Counted from the first letter of the stretch, positions 36,320-45,619 are shown. The stretch: DNA of 64,000 nucleotides from Hyphomicrobiales bacterium (GCA_027487555.1 JAIYDI010000029.1:1-64000); one strand, 5' to 3'. The notes: generated by a model not told the origin, from the sequence alone. Program-made: numbers and translations.

Positions 36320-36640
36320 CCTTGGTCGCTGTAGGCGGTTGATTTTGAGCGGGCAGGGGCGGCGCCAACTTCGTCCTTCGTGGTTCGACAAGCTCACCAC
36401 GAGGAGGATCGGGTTGGGGGCGGGGTCGACGCCTGGATGCTGCCGTCGGCACGGGAGGTTGAGACGACCACTTTGCCGCCGGGGCTGAATCTGAGGATAG
36501 GGGCACTCGCCATTCGATCACAGGTCTCATGGCCTTCTTGCCTCCCAAAGCCCCAAAGGGCCTTTGCGTCCGGCCGCGAAGTGCCGGGGAACGTCGCGTT
36601 TGCGGCCCGCCCTGTGGCTGACCAGAGTGCCACCAAGCAA
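36320..36640. other. Intergenic region between MFS gene and GPR terminator
   Basis: No gene is supported. The stretch holds one copy of the TTCGACAAGCTCACC repeat (36371-36409) and, at its right end, the terminator of the giant minus-strand gene. The rest has no visible promoter or RNA structure, as expected between convergent genes. Confidence 0.5.
36371..36409 (+). repeat. TTCGACAAGCTCACC-type short repeat, copy 1
   Basis: TCGTCCTTCG followed by TGGTTCGACAAGCTCACCAC and GAGGAGGAT. The arms CGTGG and CCACG form a small hairpin. Related copies occur at 48857, 50157 and 51718, all intergenic. Confidence 0.75.
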
Positions 36641-36664
36641 AAGGCCCCGCCGGAGCGGGGCCTT
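36641..36664 (-). terminator. Intrinsic terminator of the growth-pole-ring gene
   Basis: AAGGCCCCG and CGGGGCCTT form a strong stem with loop CCGGAG-type bases. On the minus strand the stem is followed by TTTGCTT. It lies 26 bases past the stop of the 2010-residue gene. Confidence 0.8.
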
Positions 36665-36689
36665 GTGACCTTGTTGGGCTTGGCGCCGA

Positions 36690-39600
36690 TCAGCCGAGGC
36701 GGCCACTGGCATGGGCCAGCATGGTGTAGACCTTGCCGCGATCCGACAGCAGGTACTGCCGGCTCTCTTCGATGGGGCGGGTGCCCTGCGCGGCACGCTT
36801 CAGCAACTGCTCGAACTCGCCCATGTAGGAAGCCGCGGTACGGGCGAAATCCTGATCGCGCTGCATGCGCTTCCTGACTTCGTCATAGGTCGCCTGACCG
36901 GTGAGCGTGTAGATGCGGCGCGAGAAGACGTTCTGTTCGCCGGCCTGGTAGCGCTGCCATGCTTCCGCCAGCGCGGTGACGTCGATGGACTTTGCGATCT
37001 CGTCGGTCAGCGTGCTGAGATTCTGCTGGGCAGGCGCCAGGGTCTGCGCCGGAGCCACAGGCTGTGCCGGTGCGGGCGCCGGCGTCAGAGCCGGGGCAGC
37101 AGCCGCGGCCTGTAGTGCCGCAGGCTGGGCGCCGCCCGGCGTAGTGCCTGAGGCGTTGCGCAGCACGTCGCGGAGCCAGCCGCCGGTCTGCTTCGTCTCG
37201 GCGGGTGTTGCAACGGTCGCAGAGGGCCGGGGTTCGATGGTTTGCGGCCGCGGCGTCGTTACCTGTGCCGGGCGCGGAGTTTCCGAGCGGGGGGCAGGCT
37301 GCTTCTGGTCAGACATATCGTGTGTCGCGGCCTGCGAGCGGACGATGTCGTTGAGCTCGGCCAGGGCCTCGATCTGCTCGGCGACGACGCGGCGCATGGC
37401 AGCGGCGCTCTGCTTTGTTTCTTCGGGCAGTTCCATGACACCGCGGGCGAGTTCGGAGCGAGTGGCCTCGAGTTCCTTGCCCACTTCCTGCGCCGTGGAG
37501 CGCATGGCGGCCGCGGTCTCGTTGAAGCGCTGCGTTGCCTGCTCCAGAGCCTGCTGCATTTCGAGGATCATGCTCGCCTGAGTCTGGCGCAGGGCATCGG
37601 CCGCCCGCTGGCTCTCGGAGCCGGCGGTGTTGGTGAAGCCGCCAAGCTGCGTCGCGACGCGCTGTGATGTTGCGTCAAGCGCTTCCTCGAGTAGATTGGT
37701 GCTCTTGCCGAGCACGCTCTCGAACTGCTCGGTGCTGCGGCCAAGGGCGGTCTCGACCCGCTGCGAGGTGGCATCGAGTGCCGCTTCGAGCTTCAGGGTA
37801 TTGGTCGAAAGCACGGTGTTGACCTGATCGGCGGTCTCGGTGAGCACGCTCTGCATGCGGCTTGCCGTCGTGCCGAGGGCGCTCTGCACCTTCTCGGTCG
37901 TGACGTTGAGCACGCTGTCAAGCTGGCCGGTGGTCTGGCCCAGAACGTTCTGCAGGCGCTCGGCCGAAGCCGAGAGCACGGCATCGATCTGGCCGGACGT
38001 CTGGTTGAGCACGGTGTTCACCCGCTCTGCCGAGCCGACGATAACGGTTTCGAGCTGGCTCGCGGTCTGTCCGAGGGCCTGCTGAACGTTGGTCGAGGTC
38101 TGGCCGAGCACCTGGTCGATCTGACCTGTGGTCTGCGCCAGAGTGGCGGCAGCGCGCTGGGTTGCCTCGACCAGCACGTTCTCCAGATGACCAGCCGTTT
38201 CGCCAAGGGCGTTCTGCATGGTCGTAGTGCTCTGGCCGAGCACGGTTTCGATCTGGCCGGCGGTCTGGCCGAGGGCGACCTGCATATGCTCGGTAGTCTG
38301 GGCGAGGGCGGTTTCGATCTGGCCCGTGGACTGGGCGAGCGTGCTGTCGAGCCGAGCCGCCGCATGCTGCAGCGTGGCGTCAATGGTCGACGCGCGGTGA
38401 CCAAGCACGGTATCGAGCTGCGTAGCCGCACTGTTCACCGACTGCTCGATCCGGCCGGCGGTGGCGCCAAGGGCGGTTTCGATCAGGTTGCCGGTACCTT
38501 CGAGCACGGCCTGCACCTTGTCGGTTCCGGTCGTGAGCGATTCTTCAAGGCGGCGGGCGGTCTGAGTGACAGCGAGTTCGACCTTCTCGTTGGTTGCCGT
38601 GAGCAGCGCATCAAGGCGGCCGGCCGTGTCGCCGAGCGTGTTCTGGATCAGGCTCGCGGTGCTGTTGAGGGTATCGGTGACGCTGCCGCTGGTCTGCGCC
38701 AGAACGGTCGCCATGGTCTCGCGGGAGTTGTTCAGGCGCTGCTCGGTCTGCTCGACCGTCTCGGTGATGGTCAGCGCGAAACCGCGCATGCGTTGGTCGA
38801 TCTCTTCGGCGCGTGCCGCGAAGGCGCCGGCCAGACCTTCGAGCGCACCGCGACGTTCATCCAGCATGCCGAGGGTCATAGTGCCCGAGGCGCTCAGGTG
38901 CTCGGCAGCGATATCGAGGCTCTTGGCTTCGGTGTTGAGATTGCCCAGGAGCATGCCGAATTCGCTGACCATCGCGGCGATAGTGCTCTGCAATGCGCCG
39001 ACATGATCGCCCATGAGGCGGCCGGCCTGCTCGGTCGAACCGATCGCGTCGCGAACAGTGGTCGAATAGCTTTGGCTCTGCTGGGCGACACTGTCTTCGA
39101 GGCGAGCGAGGTTGGTGCTCGCCGCATCGAGCACGTTCTGCAGCAGCAGGTTGGACTCGTTGAGCTTGCCGAGAGCGGAGGTCACGTCGGTCATGATGCG
39201 CGAGGTGGAGGTGCCCATGATCTCCTCGGCTTCGCGTGCCGAGCGATTGAGCGCCGCGCCAAGCACGTTGCCGTGGTTCTGGAGGGCGATCTCGAGCTGC
39301 GAGGTCTTGTCGCTGACAAGGGTCGAGAAGCCGTCGGTCTGCTCCGTCACCACCTTGTTGAGAGTGTCCAGCCGCGAGCCGATGGCGTCGGCGGCAGCGA
39401 CCGCCTTGATGGAGATCAGGTCGTCGACATTGCGCGCCACGCCCTGGATCTGGTCGAGCGCGGCGCGGACAGCAACGTCCATCCGGCTCGCGGTCGTGTT
39501 GACATCCTCCACAATGCCCTCGGTGGCCTGCGCGATCCGACGGGAGATGGTTTCCTCGATCTTGTCGGCGCCGCTCGCGAGGTCCGTCATTGACTGGACG

Positions 39601-42600
39601 AGGGAGGTATTGATCGAGCTGTTGAGAGATGCGAGCCGTTCGGCGGTGATGTCGGCGCGGGCAGTGATCGCCTCGGGCAGGGTGCCGAGCTTCTGGTCGA
39701 CCACATCCATGATCGCCTTTCGAGCGGAGTTGACCCCGGTTTCGATAAGATCTGCCGTCTTTCGAGCGCTCTCGCCCACTGACTGCGCAGCGCCATCGAT
39801 ACGCTCGGTGACGCCACTCTCGGCGCTCGCGAGGCGGAGGATTGCAGTGTCGACGCCGCGGCCGAGGCTTTCGCCGACTTCGCTGACCTTGACGGCGAGC
39901 AGAGTGGTGACGGCCTGAGCGCGCTCGTTCATCACGTCGGAAACGCCCTTGACGCTCTCATCAATGCGACCCTTGGCGGCAAGCCCCTGGGCCTCGATGG
40001 TGCGGGCCAGTTCAGTGGTGCGCTCGCCAATTGCGGCGGCGATGCCGGCCGTGTGGGTGCCGAGCGTTTCGCCAAGCTGCTGGGTGCGCATGTTAAGCGC
40101 TTCGGAGAGCTCGTTGGTACGAACACCCACAGTCTGCGCGAGACTCTGCGTCCGCTGGTCGAGCGCATCGCCAAGCGCTCGGGACTGCTGATCGAGCAGG
40201 ACGTCCAGCGCCTCAGAGCGGGCGACAAGCTTGTCGTCGATTTCGCGACCGCGTCCCGAAAGCACCTGATCGAACTGCTGGGCGCGGGCGCCAAGCGTCG
40301 TGTCGATCTGCTGGGCGTGGCCTAGCATTGTGCTGTCCATCGCCTGGGCGTGGCCGAGAATGGTCTGGTCGAAGACCTTCACGTGCTGGGTGAGGTTGTG
40401 ATCGAGTTCGCGGGCGCGGTTCGCGACACGGTCATCCAGTTCAGCCGTCCGGCCGACAAGCGCGCTCTCGAGTTCGCCGGTGCGGGCGATGAGGGTCTGC
40501 TCGAGATCCGCGGTCCGGCCAGCGAGCGTGTGCTCGAGTTCGCTGGAGCGGCTGGCAAGGGACTGCTCAAGATGATTTGTGCGGCTCGCGAGAGCCTGCT
40601 CCATGTGCCCGGTATGCGAGGCGACAGTGTGTTCGAGCTCGGCCGTGCGGGTGGCGAGGGCCTCGGCAAACTCGCCGGTGCGGCTCACCAGGGTCGAGTC
40701 GAACTCGCTGGTCTGGGTGGCGATGGTGTCGCCGAGCTCCGCCGTGCGGGTGGTGATGGCTTGCTCGAGCTCATTGGTGCGGGTCGAGAGCGCAAGTTCC
40801 ATTTCGCGGGTGCGCGTCGACAGGGCTTCGTCGATCTCGCGGCTGCGCGTCGACAGGGTCTCGGAAAAATCCTGGTTCCGGGCGGCGAGTGTTTCGGCCA
40901 GCGTCTGGGTGCGGATATCGATCGCGTCAGCGATGACCTGTGTATGGCCTTCGAGCGCCTCCGAGATTTCACGGCTGCGGTTGGCGATGGTCTCGGTGAT
41001 CTGCTTGGTGCGCTGCCCGAGCGTCTCTGTCAGCTCGCGGGTGCGCTGCCCGACGAGCTCGTTGAAGTGTTCGCTCTTTTCGTCGAGCGCGACTTCGAGG
41101 ACGTTGGCGCGGGCCGAGAAGCCAGCATTGTGCTTGTCGAGCGCCGTGATCAGGCGGTCGCCTTTGTCGCCGATGACGCCATCGAGATTGGTGAGGCGCG
41201 CGTCGATGACTGTCGCGATCTCGTCGAGACGCGCGTCGAACTGACTGAGGTTCTGCGAGCCGGCACCCATCAGGGTGACCCGGGCGCGCTCGGTGGTGTC
41301 GTCAAGGGCGCCGGAGAGCTCGATCATCGCCGACTGCAGGCGGCTTTCCATCGAGTTGACCTGGATCTGCACCTGTTCGTCGAGCTGGTGGCTGAGCCCG
41401 GACAGCAGTTGCTCGGCTTCGCGGGCGCGACCGGTAATGTCGGATGCGATGCGGCTGCCGATCATGTCGAGGGCGCTCGACACTTCATGGCCGCGGTCGC
41501 GCAACTGGTCGAGCAGCGTGATGCCGCCCTGGCTGAGCAGCTTGGCGAGCGAGGAGGTGCGGTTGTCGATGGCGTCCGAGAGCGTCACCGCGCGACTGTC
41601 GAGCGCTTCAGTGAGGGACTGCATGCGGCCGTCGATCGTGGCGCTCAGCTCCTGGGTACGGTTCTCGAAGGCAGTCGAGATGGTGTTGGAGCGGTCTTCC
41701 AGAGTGAGGTTCAGGCGCGAGGCCGAGTCGTCGAGCGCGACGAGGAGGTGCGAGGTGCGCTGGTCGATGAGGGAGACAAAGCTCTCGGTGCGCTCGCCAA
41801 AGGCGCCGTTGAGCGAATTGCCGGCGGATTCGAGCGCCTTGGTGAGGTTGCCACCCGACTCGACAATGGTGCCTGCGATGCGCTGGCTGATCATGTCGAG
41901 GTCGAAGACGAGGCCGGTATGGCTCTCGGTTATGGCTTCGCGGACGCGCTCGGTATTGGTGATCACGGCCTCGCGCTGGCTGGCGAGTTCCTGGATCAGG
42001 GCGCGCATGCGCGATTCATTGTCGGAATAGGTACGCTCGAGTGCGGTCACCTCGTTGTGGATCATCACTTCGAGTTCGCCGGCGCGGGAGAGGGCGCGTT
42101 CGAGGCCATCGCCGAGCGCGTTCACTTCGCGGCGCACGGCCTGGCCGACCGAGGCAACTTTCTCGGACGCGGTGGTTTCAGGCTCGGCAAGGCGGATCGC
42201 GGCCTGGGTCACTGCCGCGGCGGCGTTGCGCAGTTCCTGCGCGCGGCGGATCAGGGCAGAAATGGCAAAGATGCCGACAACCGGAACCACGGCCAGTGCG
42301 ATGAGGCCGATGAAATCGTTGGAGCCCCAGAACGCGGCGTTGCTGAAATCGGCACCATTGCGCAGTACGGCGACGAGCACGATCGCGAGGACCCAACCCA
42401 CGGCGACAAGCGCCGCAATAAGCGTCGGCTTGCCGGACGCCTTGGGCTGCAGGTTGTAGAGGACCTTGCCTGGCTGCAGTCGATCGTCATTGGCCACGGA
42501 CCCGGTCTGCGCCGCGAACTTGTCGGCAGTCCGCTGGCGTTCGGAACGGGCATTCTGCGGTTCCCGCGGGGTGGCCTTTGGCGCCGGCTTGTCCGGCTCT

Positions 42601-42722
42601 GCCCCCGCACCTTCCGGCTGGTCGAGCCCGGCGAACACCGAGTCCTTCAGCGCGTCTTCCACAGCCGAGAAGGCCAGCGTGGCGGGATCGTTTTGCGGCG
42701 GTGTCTGGGGCTTCTTGGCCAT
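36690..42722 (-). CDS. gpr: Growth Pole Ring (GPR/RgsE-like) giant coiled-coil protein
   Basis: A 2010-residue protein homologous in architecture to Agrobacterium GPR (Sinorhizobium RgsE), which forms a ring at the growing pole and is needed for polar growth. A charged, Pro-rich cytoplasmic N-terminus (1-95) is followed by two membrane helices (about 100-120 and 136-157) and then about 1700 helical residues. I count 11-residue repeats in three uninterrupted tracts: about 298-396, 537-910 and 1342-1693. A Pro/Ala-rich linker (about 1760-1900) precedes a conserved-looking C-terminal domain with AEAWQRYQAGEQNVFSRRIY. ATG 42722 is the family start. A terminator follows, and a CtrA-like box lies upstream. 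The assignment rests on layout and recall, not alignment. Confidence 0.85.
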   Translation of the reverse strand: MAKKPQTPPQNDPATLAFSAVEDALKDSVFAGLDQPEGAGAEPDKPAPKATPREPQNARSERQRTADKFAAQTGSVANDDRLQPGKVLYNLQPKASGKPTLIAALVAVGWVLAIVLVAVLRNGADFSNAAFWGSNDFIGLIALAVVPVVGIFAISALIRRAQELRNAAAAVTQAAIRLAEPETTASEKVASVGQAVRREVNALGDGLERALSRAGELEVMIHNEVTALERTYSDNESRMRALIQELASQREAVITNTERVREAITESHTGLVFDLDMISQRIAGTIVESGGNLTKALESAGNSLNGAFGERTESFVSLIDQRTSHLLVALDDSASRLNLTLEDRSNTISTAFENRTQELSATIDGRMQSLTEALDSRAVTLSDAIDNRTSSLAKLLSQGGITLLDQLRDRGHEVSSALDMIGSRIASDITGRAREAEQLLSGLSHQLDEQVQIQVNSMESRLQSAMIELSGALDDTTERARVTLMGAGSQNLSQFDARLDEIATVIDARLTNLDGVIGDKGDRLITALDKHNAGFSARANVLEVALDEKSEHFNELVGQRTRELTETLGQRTKQITETIANRSREISEALEGHTQVIADAIDIRTQTLAETLAARNQDFSETLSTRSREIDEALSTRTREMELALSTRTNELEQAITTRTAELGDTIATQTSEFDSTLVSRTGEFAEALATRTAELEHTVASHTGHMEQALASRTNHLEQSLASRSSELEHTLAGRTADLEQTLIARTGELESALVGRTAELDDRVANRARELDHNLTQHVKVFDQTILGHAQAMDSTMLGHAQQIDTTLGARAQQFDQVLSGRGREIDDKLVARSEALDVLLDQQSRALGDALDQRTQSLAQTVGVRTNELSEALNMRTQQLGETLGTHTAGIAAAIGERTTELARTIEAQGLAAKGRIDESVKGVSDVMNERAQAVTTLLAVKVSEVGESLGRGVDTAILRLASAESGVTERIDGAAQSVGESARKTADLIETGVNSARKAIMDVVDQKLGTLPEAITARADITAERLASLNSSINTSLVQSMTDLASGADKIEETISRRIAQATEGIVEDVNTTASRMDVAVRAALDQIQGVARNVDDLISIKAVAAADAIGSRLDTLNKVVTEQTDGFSTLVSDKTSQLEIALQNHGNVLGAALNRSAREAEEIMGTSTSRIMTDVTSALGKLNESNLLLQNVLDAASTNLARLEDSVAQQSQSYSTTVRDAIGSTEQAGRLMGDHVGALQSTIAAMVSEFGMLLGNLNTEAKSLDIAAEHLSASGTMTLGMLDERRGALEGLAGAFAARAEEIDQRMRGFALTITETVEQTEQRLNNSRETMATVLAQTSGSVTDTLNSTASLIQNTLGDTAGRLDALLTATNEKVELAVTQTARRLEESLTTGTDKVQAVLEGTGNLIETALGATAGRIEQSVNSAATQLDTVLGHRASTIDATLQHAAARLDSTLAQSTGQIETALAQTTEHMQVALGQTAGQIETVLGQSTTTMQNALGETAGHLENVLVEATQRAAATLAQTTGQIDQVLGQTSTNVQQALGQTASQLETVIVGSAERVNTVLNQTSGQIDAVLSASAERLQNVLGQTTGQLDSVLNVTTEKVQSALGTTASRMQSVLTETADQVNTVLSTNTLKLEAALDATSQRVETALGRSTEQFESVLGKSTNLLEEALDATSQRVATQLGGFTNTAGSESQRAADALRQTQASMILEMQQALEQATQRFNETAAAMRSTAQEVGKELEATRSELARGVMELPEETKQSAAAMRRVVAEQIEALAELNDIVRSQAATHDMSDQKQPAPRSETPRPAQVTTPRPQTIEPRPSATVATPAETKQTGGWLRDVLRNASGTTPGGAQPAALQAAAAAPALTPAPAPAQPVAPAQTLAPAQQNLSTLTDEIAKSIDVTALAEAWQRYQAGEQNVFSRRIYTLTGQATYDEVRKRMQRDQDFARTAASYMGEFEQLLKRAAQGTRPIEESRQYLLSDRGKVYTMLAHASGRLG

Positions 42723-43160
42723 GCTGTCTACTACTCTCGTAATCGGCTCGCAGTGACGAACGTCAGGCGGCGACAAATTGCTTCAACCGTCGCACCGGTT
42801 GTTGCCCGCCGGCGGAAACACTCCCGTCGGCCAGAATTCCTTATGCGCAGGCAGGGCTTCGTTGGTCAGCAGTTGAACATTGTCCCCGTTCCGGGAGCAC
42901 ATCCAAATTGGGTAAAATGCGATTCAAAACCGTCGCATTCTCACCTGCCAACCCTCTCCGCCCCATTCCGACAAGCGTATTTATACATTCAATTTTACGC
43001 AACCGGAGCGCCTTCTTAACATAAGGTTAACATGAGGCCCCACCGCGGCGCACTTGTGGCGTGTCCGTGGCAATCGGCGTCCATATCGCGACATGCGCCT
43101 TAAGAAGCTGTTCACGCTCTCCCCATAGCTTGCCCGTCGATGGTAAGTGGGGAGCAGGCC
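42723..43160. other. Divergent control region of gpr and HPt-like gene
   Basis: A 438-base gene-free stretch, AT-richer than its surroundings. It contains a CtrA-like box (43016-43030), an inverted pair ATGCGA/TCGCAT near 42917-42938 and a GATTC (GANTC) site inside it. Both genes must be controlled from here. I see no RNA gene. Confidence 0.6.
43016..43030. promoter_or_regulatory. CtrA-like box TTAA-N7-TTAA(C)
   Basis: TTAACATAAGGTTAAC is an exact TTAA-N7-TTAA match with the preferred following C. It is about 130 bases upstream of the HPt-like gene and 290 upstream of gpr. CtrA is the cell-cycle master regulator in this class. Confidence 0.6.
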
Positions 43161-43550
43161 ATGGTGAATCCATCGGCACTGGGCAAAGGATACGATGGCG
43201 CCGCGCGCAAGGGCAGTGGTCCGCTCGATCTTGAACATGTTTATGAGCAGGCGCTCGGCGATCCTGGCCTCGCCGATGAAATTCTCCGCATTTACGCCGA
43301 TATGAGCCGAGCCTGTCTCGACCGCATCGAAACCAGTACGGACGTCGATACGCTGGTGCTCAACCTGCACCAGATAACGCTGGCCGCGCGAGGTATTGGC
43401 GCCAGGCGCGTGCACCGTCACGCTGCGACGACGCTTTCCGCCCTGAAGAAGGGCGAGCCGGTTGATCCCGAGCGGGTGCATGACCTGGCGTTCATGGTTG
43501 AGGAATGCAATGCCTATATCGACACGCTACTGATGGCCGAAGCCAGCTGA
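43161..43550 (+). CDS. HPt-like helical protein
   Basis: A 129-residue all-helical protein. NLHQITLAARGIGARRV (His70) aligns with the HPt phosphotransfer pattern HxLKGxxxxxGA: the His and the GA are kept, while the Lys-Gly pair is Thr-Leu. It may therefore be a phosphorelay protein or a relic that no longer transfers phosphate. ATG 43161 has GGGGAG six bases upstream. It is divergent from gpr and shares the CtrA-like control region. Confidence 0.65.
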   Translation: MVNPSALGKGYDGAARKGSGPLDLEHVYEQALGDPGLADEILRIYADMSRACLDRIETSTDVDTLVLNLHQITLAARGIGARRVHRHAATTLSALKKGEPVDPERVHDLAFMVEECNAYIDTLLMAEAS

Positions 43551-43631
43551 CGTCCGACATCGCCGGGCAGGGTGCTTGCCGTGTCCGGGAGCCCGGCCTA
43601 TATCGGGCGGATCATTGTTACCGGGCCGCAC

Positions 43632-43952
43632 ATGCCAAAGATCACCTATATCGAATCGAACGGGACCAGCCACGAAACCCAGGGCGAGGTCGGATCGACC
43701 GTCATGGAGACGGCCGTGATGAATGGCGTTCCGGGCATAGTCGCCGAATGCGGCGGCGCCTGCACCTGCGCTACGTGCCATGTATATGTCGATGGCGAGT
43801 GGACCGAAGCGGTCGGCGGGCCCTCGATGATGGAGGAAGACATGCTGGATTTCGCCTTCGCGGTGAGGCCGACCAGCCGTCTCTCCTGCCAGATCAAGAT
43901 CAAGCCGGAACATGACGGGCTTGTCGTGCACGTGCCGGAGCGGCAGGGCTGA
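43632..43952 (+). CDS. [2Fe-2S] ferredoxin
   Basis: A 106-residue adrenodoxin/FdVI-type ferredoxin. Cluster ligands are Cys40, Cys46, Cys49 ([14 protein letters not shown]) and Cys86 (RLSCQI); [20 protein letters not shown] is the usual interaction loop. It transfers electrons in the cytoplasm. ATG 43632 is preceded by no strong ribosome binding site. It lies just before the sulfite reduction operon and near a ferredoxin-NADP reductase at 48973, so it could be a donor to CysI, but FdVI-type ferredoxins also serve Fe-S assembly. Confidence 0.93.
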   Translation: MPKITYIESNGTSHETQGEVGSTVMETAVMNGVPGIVAECGGACTCATCHVYVDGEWTEAVGGPSMMEEDMLDFAFAVRPTSRLSCQIKIKPEHDGLVVHVPERQG

Positions 43953-44156
43953 CTGCGCAGGTCCTGCTCCTTTAGGGGCGATACAAGACCCGACTGTGAT
44001 TGCCTTGCGGGTGAGGCAATCGACATCTGCGTGTCGAAAATGGCGCACCCACGGCATGGCGGTTTCTGCGCGAGCGCGTCGAAATGGATTTTTTTGCCCG
44101 CGCCGGCTATTCCGCCTCAACGCCTTTCTAATCCCCGCCCCTGTTGGAAAACATTA

Positions 44157-44179
44157 AAGCTATTGAATTTCAATAGCTT
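44157..44179. promoter_or_regulatory. 23-bp perfect palindrome upstream of cysG
   Basis: AAGCTATTGAA (44157-44167), a central T, and TTCAATAGCTT (44169-44179) form a perfect inverted repeat that ends on the -35 region of the cysG promoter. This geometry suits a dimeric regulator. No candidate regulator gene is adjacent. Confidence 0.65.
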
Positions 44180-44206
44180 GCTCGACATGAGGCGTCTGAG
44201 TATGTA
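44178..44206 (+). promoter_or_regulatory. Predicted promoter of the cysG operon
   Basis: TTGCTC (44178-44183) and TATGTA (44201-44206) are separated by exactly 17 bases, a good housekeeping promoter for this class, and lie 22 bases before the cysG ATG. The palindrome above touches the -35 box. Confidence 0.55.
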
Positions 44207-44227
44207 ACAGGTGTCGAAAGGCCGGAA

Positions 44228-45619
44228 ATGGGTGAACTACGGACATTACCCGTAAGCTTCAAAGTCGAGGGAAAGCGCATCGTCATCATCGGCGGTGGCG
44301 ACGAAGCCCTCAACAAGGTCCGGTTGGCAGTTAAGACGACTGCTTCTGTAGTGATTATAGCTTCCCATGTCGAAGTCGATTTTTCTGGCTTTGCTGTGAC
44401 CATACATGAGCGGCCGTTCCAGCCATCGGACCTTGATGGGGCGGCGCTGGTGTTCATCGGCGATGAAGGGCCGGATGGCGAGGCCGCCAAGGTCGAGGGC
44501 CGACGCCGCGGTATCCCGGTCAACGTCGTCGACGTGCCGCATGAATGCGATTTCTACACGCCATCGCTGATCGACCAGGCGCCCATTTCGATCGCCATTG
44601 CGTCAGAAGGCGATGCACCAGTTCTGGCGCGGCTTATCCGGGCGCGGATCGAGCAGGTGCTGTCGCCCAATCTGGGTGCGCTGGCAAAGCTCGCAGGTTC
44701 GATGCGGCACAAGGTGGGGGCTCTGCTCGAAGGCGCGCGCGCGCGGCGTTACTACGAGGAACTGGTCACGTCGCCCGAGATCGAGGCAGCGGTGCTGGCC
44801 GGGCAGGGTACCGAGGCTGCGGATGCAGTGCTCGCCCGCCATGCGGTAGACAAGGCCGCGGCGGGTGTGGTCTGGCTGATCGGTGCAGGACCCGGCGCCG
44901 AAGACCTGCTCACCCTGCGCGCTCAGCGCCTGCTGCAGGAAGCCGATGTCATTGTCCATGACCAACTCGTGCCGACAGCGGTGGTGGACATGGGCCGGCG
45001 CGATGCCGAGCGGATTTCGGTCGGCAAGGCCAAGGGCAACCACTCGTTCACGCAGGCCGAGATCAACAGTCTGCTGGTGCGACTGGCAGGAGAAGGTCGG
45101 CGCGTGGCACGGCTCAAGTCAGGTGATCCGATGGTGTTCGGACGGGCCGGCGAAGAGATCGCCGCTCTCGAGAAGCACCGTATTGCCTATACCATCGTTC
45201 CTGGCGTGACAGCGGCACTGGCGGCAGCGGCGGACACGGCGACGCCCGTGACACTGCGCAAGGTGGCGACGGGGTTCGTTTTCGCAACGGCACACGGGGC
45301 CAATTCCGAGGAGTTGCAGCACTGGGCGGCGCTGGCGCAGGCCGGGCTGACGCTGGCGCTGTACATGGGCAAGAGTGTTGCGGCCGACACGGCGGCGCGC
45401 CTTATTGCCCATGGCGCACGCCCGGACCTGCCGATCGGCGTGGTGGTGAAGGCCGGGCGCAAGGATCGTGTGCTTTATCGCGGCACGCTTGCGACCCTCT
45501 CGGTGGATGCCGGCAGCATTGCCGACGGTCCGGCGATCATCCTTGTGGGCGAGGCGATCGCCTACGGAAATTGGAGCGAGGCGATTGAGTTCGCCCGCTC
45601 GCAGATCAAGGTGGCATGA
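44228..45619 (+). CDS. cysG: Siroheme synthase
   Basis: CysG (463 residues), making siroheme for sulfite reductase from uroporphyrinogen III. The N-terminal CysG-B half (dehydrogenase/ferrochelatase; IVIIGGGDEALNKVRL, then PSLIDQAPISIAIASEG) is followed from about residue 216 by the methyltransferase half (VWLIGAGPGAEDLLTLRA, VARLKSGDPMVFGRAGEE, VPGVTAALAAAA). Length is normal for the fused form. It is the first gene of the operon and overlaps DUF2849 by ATGA. Confidence 0.96.
   Translation: MGELRTLPVSFKVEGKRIVIIGGGDEALNKVRLAVKTTASVVIIASHVEVDFSGFAVTIHERPFQPSDLDGAALVFIGDEGPDGEAAKVEGRRRGIPVNVVDVPHECDFYTPSLIDQAPISIAIASEGDAPVLARLIRARIEQVLSPNLGALAKLAGSMRHKVGALLEGARARRYYEELVTSPEIEAAVLAGQGTEAADAVLARHAVDKAAAGVVWLIGAGPGAEDLLTLRAQRLLQEADVIVHDQLVPTAVVDMGRRDAERISVGKAKGNHSFTQAEINSLLVRLAGEGRRVARLKSGDPMVFGRAGEEIAALEKHRIAYTIVPGVTAALAAAADTATPVTLRKVATGFVFATAHGANSEELQHWAALAQAGLTLALYMGKSVAADTAARLIAHGARPDLPIGVVVKAGRKDRVLYRGTLATLSVDAGSIADGPAIILVGEAIAYGNWSEAIEFARSQIKVA

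Noticed and set aside
37640..41840. CRISPR-like or satellite DNA repeats
   Set aside because: The periodicity is 33 bases and codes for eleven-residue protein repeats in a continuous frame; there are no identical repeats with unique spacers.
40350..43019. Long plus-strand open frame (889 codons) opposite gpr
   Set aside because: It mirrors the repeats of the real gene in the antisense strand; repeated codon patterns keep it open. It has no ribosome binding site, and its composition follows the hendecad repeats.
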